The notes beneath the pieces were generated by a model, which made no database searches, was not told the origin of the DNA, and was given only the letters and a program-made list of their open reading frames with translations. Made by a program: the position numbers and the translations under genes. A DNA stretch of 32,924 nt from contig CAYNLK010000065.1 in assembly GCA_964398055.1 (NCBI GenBank), positions 1 to 32,924 on the forward strand, given 5' to 3'. Shown piece after piece: positions 23,978 through 31,333 of this stretch. Position 1 is the first letter of the stretch. Each line of letters opens with the position of its first letter. Source of the stretch: CAYNLK01 sp964398055 (GTDB lineage Bacteria > Chloroflexota > Anaerolineae > 4572-78 > J111).

Positions 23978-24999
23978 CAACGAGCACGCCAACAGCGGAA
24001 GGAACAGGCAGAGCCGCGAAGACGGATATGGTGGCTATTTTAAGCCGATTTGGGGCCTTCATCTTCTTCATTGTCCTGTGCATCATCTTTGCCATCCTGG
24101 AACCGGCCTTTATCAAGCCGATCAATATTTTTAACGTCTTGCGGCAGGTCTCGATCTACGGTTTGTTGGCTCTCGGCATGACCTTTGTCATCTTGACCGG
24201 TGGGATTGACCTGTCTATTGGCTCCCTGTTGGCCCTGTCTGGGTTGGTGGCCGCGGCGGTGGAAAAAGGCGGCACCGGGTTGCTCACCGGCGCAGGGGCT
24301 GGCCAGGCCGGCGGCTATGGTCTGCCGGCGGCCATTGCCGCGGCCATTACGGTCGGTTTGTTGGGCGGCCTACTGCAGGGGCTGGGGGTCAGTAAGCTCA
24401 AAGTGCCGCCCTTTATCGTGACCCTGGGCGGTATGTCGACCTTTCGCGGCGCGGCCTTGCTCTTCTCGGGTGGCCAACCTATCAGCGCCTTCCGCGAGGA
24501 GTATCGCTTTTGGGGCCAGGGGTTGATTGGGCCGGTGCCCGTGCCGGTGATCATTTTCCTCGCGTTCGCTATCATCGCCTATATCGTCTTGCGGTACACC
24601 AAGTATGGCCGCCGCATCTATGCCGTTGGCGGCAATAAAGAGGCGGCCCGGCTGTCGGGCTTGAACGTGGACCGGCTGACGATGAGCGTTTATATCATCA
24701 CCGGCTTTTTTGCCGGGCTGTCGGGCTTTTTGCTCTCCTCTCGGCTCAACTCGGCCGAACAAACGGCCGGGGTCGGTTATGAGTTGACCGTCATTGCCGG
24801 GGTGGTCATCGGCGGCACCAGCCTTTTCGGCGGCGAAGGCGGTATCTTCGGTACAGTCATCGGCATTCTACTCATTGGGGTGCTGGCCAACGGCTTAACC
24901 CTGCTCAATGTGTCCTCCTACTGGCAACAGATTCTTATAGGCTTGATTATCGTCTTTGCAGTTTACTTTGACCAGTTGGTCAAGCGTCGTCGTCGCTAA
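23974..24999 (+). CDS. rbsC: Sugar ABC transporter permease (RbsC type)
   Basis: Membrane channel of the CUT2 sugar importer, 341 residues, with about eight to ten hydrophobic segments. The family motif GMTFVILTGGIDLSIGSLLAL lies near residues 68-88. KLKVPPFIVTLGGMSTFRGAALL, the cytosolic coupling region YTKYGRRIYAVGGNKEAARLSG and VIGGTSLFGGEGG follow. The start ATG 23974 shares bases with the rbsA stop and has AAGGAG upstream, so the two are translationally coupled. One homodimer-forming permease gene is the normal arrangement for this class. Confidence 0.95.
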   Translation: MTTSTPTAEGTGRAAKTDMVAILSRFGAFIFFIVLCIIFAILEPAFIKPINIFNVLRQVSIYGLLALGMTFVILTGGIDLSIGSLLALSGLVAAAVEKGGTGLLTGAGAGQAGGYGLPAAIAAAITVGLLGGLLQGLGVSKLKVPPFIVTLGGMSTFRGAALLFSGGQPISAFREEYRFWGQGLIGPVPVPVIIFLAFAIIAYIVLRYTKYGRRIYAVGGNKEAARLSGLNVDRLTMSVYIITGFFAGLSGFLLSSRLNSAEQTAGVGYELTVIAGVVIGGTSLFGGEGGIFGTVIGILLIGVLANGLTLLNVSSYWQQILIGLIIVFAVYFDQLVKRRRR

Positions 25000-25022
25000 T
25001 AATAGAGTCGTTATTTGATTCG

Positions 25023-25030
25023 AAAGGAGG
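25023..25030 (+). promoter_or_regulatory. Very strong Shine-Dalgarno-like sequence without a long ORF
   Basis: CGAAAGGAGGTG matches the complement of the 16S rRNA 3' end almost fully. It is followed by only short frames (GTG 25033, 20 codons to TAG; TTG 25037, 15 codons). The real site of the binding-protein gene is GGAGGAG just before ATG 25120. It may be a leader peptide, a ribosome-pausing site or an artefact of composition. Confidence 0.35.
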
Positions 25031-25119
25031 TGGTGATTGGCAGATTTTCATTCACATTGGCAATGTCAACAAGAAGCAATTTAACAATGATGTAGCTGGT
25101 CAATGGAGGAGATTAAACT

Positions 25120-26404
25120 ATGCGTAGAGTTATTGTTATCATTGGCTTGTTGGTACTGGTGACGGTGGTCTTCAGTGGCTGCGCCGGTGGGGCTACACCA
25201 GCGGCGCCGGCCGAGCAACCGGCCGCCACCGCCCCGGCGGCAGCGCCGGCCGCCGAAGAAGCTGAGGCGGTAGCGCCGGCCGCTGAAGGCAAGCCCCTGA
25301 AGATTGCCTTATCGCTGCCGCAGATGGCTTTTCCCTTCTTTGTGTTTATGGANNNNNNNNNNNNNNNNNNNNNNNNNNNNNNNNNNNNNNNNNNNNNNNN
25401 NNNNNNNNNNNNNNNNNNNNNNNNNNNNNNNNNNNNNNNNNNNNNNNNNNNNCCCCAAACTGATTACCCGGAACAACATCAACGAGGCTGAACGGATTGA
25501 CGAGATCGGCGGCGCTCCGGCAGCAGCCGCGGCGGAAGCCAAACCTTTGAAGATTGCCTTATCGCTGCCGCAGATGGCTTTTCCCTTCTTTGTGTTTATG
25601 GAAAAGCAGGTCAAGGCCGAGGCCGAGGCCCTGGGCAACATCGAGATTGTCACCCTGGATGGGCAAAACCAGTTGCCCAAGCAGACGGCCGATATGGAGG
25701 CAGTGATTGCCCAGGAATATGACGGGGTCTTGATCAGCCCGATCACCGCTGAAGGTATGGCCCCGGCCGTCCAGCAGGTCGTCGATGCCGGCATCCCGGT
25801 GGTCACCATCGACCGGAGCGTCAGCGGCGTCGATGTCCTGGCCCACGTCGGCGCAGACAATGTCAAAGGTGGTGAAGAGCAGGGCAAAGCATTACTCGAG
25901 CTATTCCCCGATGGGGCCACCATCTTTGAGTTGCTGGGCACTCCCGGTTCATCCCCGGCCATTGACCGGGACAAAGGCTTGAAAAACATCATTGCCGGAG
26001 TCGAGAACATCAAGATTGCCTGTGAGCAGACCGCCGAGTTCGCCCGAGACAAGGGCTTGAGTGTGACCGAAAACTGCCTGGGCAGCACCCCCAACCCCGA
26101 TGCCATCGTCGCCGCCAATGACGATATGGGCCTGGGCGCCGTCGAAGCGGCCAAGGCCGCCGGCCTGCAAATCCCGATCATCAGCTACGACGCCTTGCCC
26201 GAAGCGCTCCAGGCCGTCCAGGCCGGTGACCTGTACGGCACCGTCGAGCAGTTCCCCGGTGAGCAGTCCAAAACCGCCCTGCGGGTGTTGGTCGACAAGT
26301 TGCGCAATGACAAAGACCCCGAAAACAAGGCTATCTTCATCACCCCCAAACTGATTACCCGGAACAACATCAACGAGGCTGAACGGATTGACGAGATCCG
26401 GTAA
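25120..26404 (+). CDS. rbsB: Sugar ABC transporter substrate-binding lipoprotein, apparently two fused binding domains; interrupted by an assembly gap
   Basis: Periplasmic-binding-protein (Peripla_BP_4) subunit of the importer. It begins with a lipoprotein signal (GLLVLVTVV then FSGC, Cys21), an Ala/Pro-rich linker and the first strand KPLKIALSLPQMAFPFFVFM. The N gap follows. After it a domain C-terminus (PKLITRNNINEAERIDEI) runs in frame into a second linker (GGAPAAAAAEA) and a complete second domain of about 285 residues that ends with the same C-terminal motif. This means two tandem domains in one chain, not a frameshift: the apparent frame change is due to the arbitrary 100 N. If the missing part equals 25603-26343 (741 bases), the frame closes to one 641-residue protein. 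ATG 25120 has GGAGGAG upstream. Confidence 0.85.
25353..25452. other. Assembly gap of 100 N inside the binding-protein gene
   Basis: The 55 bases before the gap (25298-25352) equal 25548-25602, and the 55 after it (25453-25507) equal 26344-26398. Each match ends exactly at 55. This indicates a collapsed repeat in a graph assembler run with k of 55, and an identical repeat unit of about 851 bases. Confidence 0.9.
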
Positions 26405-26463
26405 ATGAAGATAGTACCGTGAGCTGCGTAAGACCAGAGTAAGTCAATTTCAACAGTACCAAG

Positions 26464-26496
26464 CAGAGGGTGCAGTCAGCGCGACCGCACCCTCTG
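26464..26496 (+). terminator. Intra-operon hairpin between the binding-protein and aldo/keto reductase genes
   Basis: CAGAGGGTGC (26464-26473) pairs perfectly with GCACCCTCTG (26487-26496), and the loop can add GTC/GAC. No T-run follows, so it is probably a 3' stabiliser or partial terminator that keeps binding-protein mRNA in excess over the downstream enzymes, as is common in ABC operons. Confidence 0.6.
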
Positions 26497-26520
26497 TATC
26501 TTGAGCAAAAGGAGCTAACG

Positions 26521-27516
26521 ATGACCTATTTACCAGCCGAAACTCGCTACGATACGATGCGTTACAATCGCACCGGGCGGAGCGGGCTGTTGCTGCCGGC
26601 AGTTTCACTGGGTTTATGGTACAACTTTGGCGGGATAGACACCGTGGAAAACGCCCGGGCGATGCTGCGCCGGGCCTTTGATCTGGGCATTACCCATTTT
26701 GACCTGGCCAACAATTACGGTCCACCGCCCGGCTCGGCTGAGCAGACTTTCGGCCAGATTTTCAAACAGGACCTCGCCCCTTACCGGGATGAATTGATCA
26801 TTTCCAACAAAGCCGGCTACCTCATGTGGCCCGGACCCTATGGCGAATGGGGCTCACGGAAGTATCTCATCGCCAGTTGCGATCAAAGCCTCAAACGAAC
26901 CGGCCTGGACTATTTTGACATCTTCTACAGCCACCGGCCCGACCCCAACACCCCGTTGGAAGAGACGATGGGCGCGCTCGATTTCATCGTGCGCAGCGGC
27001 CGGGCGCTCTATGTGGGTATCTCCACCTACGACCCGGAGCAGACTCGCCAGGCGGCCAAAATCCTGCGGGAGCTGGGCACACCCTGCCTGATCCACCAGC
27101 CCCGCTACAATATGTTTGATCGCTGGATTGAGCATGGCCTGCTCGACACGCTGGCCGAAGAGGGCATCGGCTGTATTTGCTTTTCGCCGTTGGCGCAAGG
27201 AATTTTGACCAACAAGTATCTTGACCGGGTGCCCGAGGAGTCGCGCGCCAGCAAGTGGCCCGGCCAACTGCACTGGGGCGACAGCGTCAGCCAGGAAAGA
27301 GTCAACAAAGTTCGCCAACTGGCGGCAATTGCCACAGCCCGCGGCCAGTCGATAGCCCAACTGGCCGTGGCCTGGGTGCTGCGCCATCCAGGCATGACCT
27401 CAGCCCTGATCGGCGCCAGCAAGGTCAGCCAGATCGAAGAGATTGTGGCCGCGCTGGACAAACTCGAGTTCAGCGCCGCTGAACTGAAAAAAATCGATGA
27501 AATTTTGGCCGGCTGA
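26521..27516 (+). CDS. Aldo/keto reductase (YghZ/AKR14-like)
   Basis: NADPH-linked oxidoreductase, 331 residues, TIM-barrel. The catalytic tetrad is complete: Asp61 and Tyr66 (FDLANNYG), Lys97 (SNKAGY), His138 (YSHRPD). GTPCLIHQPRYNMFDR, CFSPLAQGILTNKYL and GASKVSQIEE match the AKR subgroup of E. coli YghZ, which reduces L-glyceraldehyde 3-phosphate and other small aldehydes. ATG 26521 has AGGAG just upstream. An in-frame start at 26470 falls within the hairpin and is rejected. As part of the sugar regulon it probably reduces or oxidises the imported sugar or an aldehyde derived from it, which is inference. Confidence 0.92.
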   Translation: MTYLPAETRYDTMRYNRTGRSGLLLPAVSLGLWYNFGGIDTVENARAMLRRAFDLGITHFDLANNYGPPPGSAEQTFGQIFKQDLAPYRDELIISNKAGYLMWPGPYGEWGSRKYLIASCDQSLKRTGLDYFDIFYSHRPDPNTPLEETMGALDFIVRSGRALYVGISTYDPEQTRQAAKILRELGTPCLIHQPRYNMFDRWIEHGLLDTLAEEGIGCICFSPLAQGILTNKYLDRVPEESRASKWPGQLHWGDSVSQERVNKVRQLAAIATARGQSIAQLAVAWVLRHPGMTSALIGASKVSQIEEIVAALDKLEFSAAELKKIDEILAG

Positions 27517-27530
27517 ACGAGCCAAAATTT
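27500..27530 (+). repeat. Hairpin spanning the aldo/keto reductase stop codon
   Basis: AAATTTTGGC (27500-27509) and GCCAAAATTT (27521-27530) are perfectly complementary with an 11-base loop that contains the stop codon. GGGAGG for the next gene follows at 27535-27540. It may influence coupling or mRNA processing between the two genes. Confidence 0.5.
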
Positions 27531-27549
27531 TGAAAGGGAGGTATATCTA

Positions 27550-28410
27550 ATGGCCCAGGCAGCCAACTACAAAGCCGAACTGGTCGGGGTGTTCGGCCAC
27601 CCGGTGGCCGAGAATCCAACCATCGTGATGCAAGAAGCCGCCTTCAAGGCGCTCGATCTCAACTGGCGCTACCTGACCATCGAGGTCTATCCGGAAGATT
27701 TGGAGGACGCCTGCAAAGGTTTGCGCGCCTTCAATATGCAAGGCATCAACCTGACGATTCCGCATAAAGTCGAAGTGCTCAAATATCTGGACGAGGTCGC
27801 CGCAGACGCCCGGCTGATGAGCGCGGTCAATACGGTCCGCCGGGACGGCAACCGGCTGATCGGTGAGAACACCGACGGCAAGGGCTTCCTGCGCTCGCTG
27901 CGGGAGGATGCCAAAGTCGATCCGGCCGGTAAACGGGTGGTGGTGTTGGGCGCGGGCGGGGCGGCCCGGGCCATCACCGTCGAATTGGCCCTGGCCGGGG
28001 CGGCGCAGATCACGATCGTCAATCGCACCGCCGGCCGCGGCCAAGAGCTGGTCAATCTGCTCAACGATAAGACACCCACCAGCGCAGATTTTGTGCTGTG
28101 GGACAGCCCATATGCCCTGCCGGCCGATACGGACGTGCTGGTCAACGCCACCTCGATTGGCCTGTTTCCCGATGTGACCGCCCGCCCGGATCTTGACTAT
28201 GACAGCATCACCGCGGCGATGACCGTGTGCGATGTCATCCCCAATCCGCCCCAAACCCCCTTTCTGCAGGTGGCCAGAGCAAGGGGCGCGACCACGCTCG
28301 ACGGGTTAGGGATGTTAGTTTACCAGGGCGCCATCGGTTTTAAGATGTGGACCGGCCTGGACGCGCCGGTCGAGGTGATGCACCGCGCCCTGGCCGAAGT
28401 GTTTGGTTAA
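27550..28410 (+). CDS. Shikimate dehydrogenase family (AroE-like) oxidoreductase with altered substrate site
   Basis: A 286-residue member of the AroE fold. The catalytic Lys73 (TIPHKVEVL) and Asp109 (ENTDGKGF) are present, as are the dinucleotide motif GAGGAA (134-139), NRTAGR (158-163, NADP-type), LVNATSIGL and LDGLGMLVYQGA. The N-terminal shikimate-binding Ser pair (HSxSP in true AroE) is absent: the region reads GHPVAENPTIV (16-26). It also lies in a sugar-uptake operon without other aromatic-synthesis genes. Both facts argue for a different substrate, perhaps a cyclic polyol or sugar acid, which is inference. SD is GGGAGG at 27535-27540. Automated annotation would probably call it shikimate dehydrogenase. 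Confidence 0.85.
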   Translation: MAQAANYKAELVGVFGHPVAENPTIVMQEAAFKALDLNWRYLTIEVYPEDLEDACKGLRAFNMQGINLTIPHKVEVLKYLDEVAADARLMSAVNTVRRDGNRLIGENTDGKGFLRSLREDAKVDPAGKRVVVLGAGGAARAITVELALAGAAQITIVNRTAGRGQELVNLLNDKTPTSADFVLWDSPYALPADTDVLVNATSIGLFPDVTARPDLDYDSITAAMTVCDVIPNPPQTPFLQVARARGATTLDGLGMLVYQGAIGFKMWTGLDAPVEVMHRALAEVFG

Positions 28411-28444
28411 TCATTTCATCTCTTTTCAAGAAAGGAAATAAATC

Positions 28445-29656
28445 ATGACCTCTCAAACTCAACAGATCAACCAGGCTTTTGAAGCGGCCCAGGGGATTCT
28501 CAGATTGGCCCCAACCTGGGTGCCGCGCTCGTTTTGTATCCCCGGCAAACGGATCAAACTGCACCCCAGCGACTATTACGCCTTTGGGGCGCACCGCGGC
28601 GGGATCGATGAGCGGTGGTTCTCGTCAACCACCAAGGCCGACAACGGCCCGTTGACCACCCCCGACGAAGGTTTGAGCTATGTTGTCTCCGGCAACGAAA
28701 AAATCCTCTTTGCCGACTGTGTGGCAGAATTGGGGGGCAAGCTTTTGGGCGACGAAATGTGGAACAAGTACCACGCCTGGCCCATGTACTCTAAATATTT
28801 TGACAACCAGGGACCGCTGCCCCACCATCTGCATCAAATGACGGAACACGCCGCCGCAGTTGGGATGCAGCCCAAACCGGAAGCCTACTACTTCCCACCG
28901 CAGCAAAATAATCACGGCGGGGCTTTTCCGCACACCTTCTTTGGGCTGGAGCCGGGTACGACCAAGGAGCAGGTGCGGCACTGCCTGGAAATTTGGAACC
29001 AGGGCGACAACCATATCACCGATTTGTCCAAAGCCTATCGCCTGGAACTTGGCACCGGCTGGTTTGTGCCGGCCGGGGTGTTGCACGCCCCCGGCAGTCT
29101 CTGCACTTACGAACCACAGTGGGCCAGCGACGTATTTGCCATGTACCAATCGCTGGTCAATGACGCGCCCATCGGCTGGGACCTGTTGGTGAAGAATGTT
29201 CCCGCAGACAAGCAACAGGATTTCGATTACATCATCTCGATGATTGATTGGGAGGCCAACGTTATCCCCAACATTAAAGAGGCATATTTCCGCCCGCCCG
29301 TGCCGGTCAAGCCGGTGGCGGAGATGGAGGCTGAAGGCTACATCGAAAAATGGATTACCTATGGCAACGACTACGTGGCGGCCAAAGAGCTGACCGTGTT
29401 GCCCGGCCGGACCGTCACCATCAAAGATGCCGGCCCATACGGCTTTATCATGGTTCAGGGGCATGGTACCTTTGGCGGCTGGCCCATTGAAACGCCGACC
29501 CTTATCCGCTTTGGCCAGCTAACCCACGATGAGTACTTTGTGGCGGCATCAGTAGCCCAGGCAGGCGTTACGATTCACAATCCCAGCCCAACCGACCCAA
29601 TTGTGATGCTCAAGCACTTTGGTCCCAATCCCGAAGCCCCGGACAAAGCTGCCTAA
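28445..29656 (+). CDS. Phosphomannose-isomerase-like bicupin (putative sugar isomerase)
   Basis: A 403-residue protein that I place tentatively with type I mannose-6-phosphate-isomerase-like cupins. In order it shows GPLPHHLHQM (metal histidines), PKPEAYYFPP (the Glu seen in PMI as PKPE), then LELGTGWFVPAGVLHAPGSLCTYEPQ, like the second metal histidine and substrate loop. A second, weaker cupin fold follows (LPGRTVTIKDAGPYGFIMVQGHGTFGGWP). There is no signal peptide. ATG 28445 has AAAGGAAA upstream and lies 34 bases after the AroE-like gene. Likely role: aldose-ketose isomerisation of the imported sugar or of an oxidised derivative. It could instead be a non-enzymatic or hydrolytic cupin. Confidence 0.65.
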   Translation: MTSQTQQINQAFEAAQGILRLAPTWVPRSFCIPGKRIKLHPSDYYAFGAHRGGIDERWFSSTTKADNGPLTTPDEGLSYVVSGNEKILFADCVAELGGKLLGDEMWNKYHAWPMYSKYFDNQGPLPHHLHQMTEHAAAVGMQPKPEAYYFPPQQNNHGGAFPHTFFGLEPGTTKEQVRHCLEIWNQGDNHITDLSKAYRLELGTGWFVPAGVLHAPGSLCTYEPQWASDVFAMYQSLVNDAPIGWDLLVKNVPADKQQDFDYIISMIDWEANVIPNIKEAYFRPPVPVKPVAEMEAEGYIEKWITYGNDYVAAKELTVLPGRTVTIKDAGPYGFIMVQGHGTFGGWPIETPTLIRFGQLTHDEYFVAASVAQAGVTIHNPSPTDPIVMLKHFGPNPEAPDKAA

Positions 29657-29670
29657 TTGAAAACAAAAAA

Positions 29671-29701
29671 GGGCTGGCGATCCTATGGGAATTGCCAGCC
29701 C
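29671..29701 (-). terminator. Intrinsic terminator of the lacI-rbsD transcript
   Basis: GGGCTGGC (29671-29678) pairs with GCCAGCCC (29694-29701). On the minus strand the hairpin is followed by TTTTTTGTTTTC, a clear intrinsic terminator for rbsD. The plus strand has no T-tract after it, but the same hairpin may also protect the 3' end of the bicupin message, whose stop is 15 bases away. Confidence 0.85.
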
Positions 29702-29726
29702 TCCCCAAACAACTTCCAAAATTCTT

Positions 29727-30122
29727 CTAAAACACCACCCCGGCCGCCAAAATAATATTGGCGTAAGGCGTGAACTCGCCGGTCCGGATGACGGCACGGG
29801 CAGAGTGAGTTTGCTGCTTGAAGGTTTCGTGAGGCACAGTCTCCAGGGGGATATCGGCCAGGAGCGTCTTGACGGACCGGTACAAATCCGGGCTAACCTG
29901 GAGCATTTCGGCGGCAACGATGGCTCGCTCCACCTGCATCTCGGTGAGAATGACCCCTAAGGTATCCAGAAAAGTGGGTATCCCCTGGGTCAAGGCCAGG
30001 TCGATGCGCTGGGGCCGGTCAGGAATGGGTAGTCCGGCATCGGCAATGACAACTGTGTCAGTGTGGCCCAGGCCGGCCATCACCGCGGCAATGGGCTGGT
30101 TAATGATCCCAATTTTCTTCAC
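29727..30122 (-). CDS. rbsD: D-ribose pyranase RbsD
   Basis: Interconverts the pyranose and furanose forms of ribose (and related sugars) in the cytosol. The 131-residue protein matches RbsD throughout: LGHTDTVVIADAGLPIP with the catalytic His, RIDLALTQGIP, HETFKQQTHSARAVIRTGE and the C-terminal PYANIILAAGVVF with the conserved Tyr. It starts with GTG at 30122 that overlaps the stop of the regulator gene (GTGA), after an AAGGAG site, so the two are cotranscribed and coupled. RbsD normally works with ribokinase RbsK, but no kinase gene is in the regulon. Confidence 0.95.
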   Translation of the reverse strand: MKKIGIINQPIAAVMAGLGHTDTVVIADAGLPIPDRPQRIDLALTQGIPTFLDTLGVILTEMQVERAIVAAEMLQVSPDLYRSVKTLLADIPLETVPHETFKQQTHSARAVIRTGEFTPYANIILAAGVVF

Positions 30123-31141
30123 CGGTCATCTCCTTGGATTTCTTTCCCATTAACGGGCACAGAGGAACGGCGGACGATCAATTCAATTTTGAGGGTGTGC
30201 TGGCGCGGGGGCATGTCAGGATCATTGATGCGCTCCAAGAGCATAGAGGTGGCGATGCGCCCCATCTCATATTTGGGTTGGGCGATAGTGGTCAACGGTG
30301 GATTGATAAAAGAGGCCAAACGGATATCGTCAAAGCCAACTACGGCCAGATCATGTGGTATCTGATATCCCAACGCTTGGGCTGCGCTGACCAGGCCAAC
30401 GGCCATCAGGTCATTGCAGGCAAAGATAGCTGTGGGTGGATCGACCATTGTCAGGAAGTACCGGGCAGCCTGATAACCGCTCTCATATTGAAAGTCGCCT
30501 TTGACAATGAGACTCTCGTCGACAGCCAGTTGCCCCTCTTGCAGAGCGCGGCGATAGCCGGTAACCCGTTCGGCGCTTAAGGTTAAATCGGATGGGCCGG
30601 TAATACAGCCAATACGCCGGTGCCCCAATTGAACCAGGTGGCGCGTTGCCGCCCAACCACCCCAGGCATTGTCAATTTGCACCGAGTCCAGGGCTATGTT
30701 TTCAGTGTAGCGATCCACTACAACCAAGGGCATCCGGCGCTTGTACAGTGTTTGAATGTGCTCGGTACTTTTGCCGCCGGCCGCCAAAAAGAGGATACCA
30801 TCCACCTGCTTCTCCGTCAGGGCGTTGGTATAGAGAAGCTCTTTATCTAGATCACTGTCCGAGTTACAGAGAGTGATGGTATAGCCACGTTGAAAGCTGG
30901 CATCTTCGATCCCCCGGACGACTTCGGCAAAGAAGGGGTCGGCGCTGTCGGGGACAATCACACCCAGGCTATAGGTTTCTTTGCGGCGCAGGCTCCGGGC
31001 CAGGGCATTGGGCTGGTAGCCCAATTCATCCATCGCTGCCAGCACTCGCTGCCGCGCTTCAACACTGACCACGCGGGTCACATTGATAACGTGAGAGACG
31101 GTTGTGACCGACACACCGGCGCGTTCGGCCACGTCACGCAT
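30119..31141 (-). CDS. LacI family transcriptional regulator
   Basis: A 340-residue repressor. The N-terminal helix-turn-helix and hinge read MRDVAERAGVSVTTVSHVIN, then YQPNALARSLR. The core is a sugar-binding periplasmic-type domain (LGVIVPDSADPFFAEVVRGI, DGILFLAAG, AIFACNDLMAVGLVSAAQALG, LAVVGFDDIRLASFINPPLTTI). The start ATG 31141 fits the HTH. An upstream extension to 31216 would run across the operator and promoter and is rejected. GGAGG lies 15 bases before the ATG, rather far. An operator-like palindrome sits in its promoter and a perfect copy controls the transporter operon, so it very likely represses both. The inducer is presumably the imported sugar. Confidence 0.94.
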   Translation of the reverse strand: MRDVAERAGVSVTTVSHVINVTRVVSVEARQRVLAAMDELGYQPNALARSLRRKETYSLGVIVPDSADPFFAEVVRGIEDASFQRGYTITLCNSDSDLDKELLYTNALTEKQVDGILFLAAGGKSTEHIQTLYKRRMPLVVVDRYTENIALDSVQIDNAWGGWAATRHLVQLGHRRIGCITGPSDLTLSAERVTGYRRALQEGQLAVDESLIVKGDFQYESGYQAARYFLTMVDPPTAIFACNDLMAVGLVSAAQALGYQIPHDLAVVGFDDIRLASFINPPLTTIAQPKYEMGRIATSMLLERINDPDMPPRQHTLKIELIVRRSSVPVNGKEIQGDDR

Positions 31142-31163
31142 CGTTACGATGACACACCTCCCC

Positions 31164-31187
31164 GCAAACGGTTGCGCAATCGTTTTC
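31164..31187. promoter_or_regulatory. LacI-family operator O2 (autoregulation)
   Basis: GCAAACGGTTGC followed by GCAATCGTTTTC. It differs from the perfect operator at 22328-22351 at only two positions. It covers the region just downstream of the lacI -10, so the regulator should repress itself. Confidence 0.8.
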
Positions 31188-31193
31188 TGGCAG

Positions 31194-31223
31194 AGTATAT
31201 CACAACTTTGCAACACATGTCAA
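31194..31223 (-). promoter_or_regulatory. Promoter of lacI-rbsD
   Basis: On the minus strand TTGACA (31223-31218), an 18-bp spacer and TGATATACT (TATACT at 31199-31194), then six bases and the operator. The architecture copies that of the transporter promoter. Confidence 0.75.
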
Positions 31224-31333
31224 AGAGAAAAAGTGGAGTCAGAGGAAGGAATAGCGAATGTCCCAAACAAGTATAAAGGTGACCGCCACTTTTTAGCAAT
31301 GAGTTTAGGCGCCGATGGAGAGGTTTGGCGGGG

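Noticed and set aside
25120..25491. The binding-protein gene as a frameshifted pseudogene
   Set aside because: The frame change is caused by an arbitrary 100-N gap. With the predicted 741 missing bases, both parts are in one frame.
29671..29701. Strong terminator for the bicupin (plus-strand) transcript
   Set aside because: The T-tract is on the minus-strand side only, so it serves mainly rbsD.
31142..31216. N-terminal extension of the LacI-type regulator
   Set aside because: This stretch contains the operator and promoter -10, and family members start at the helix-turn-helix.
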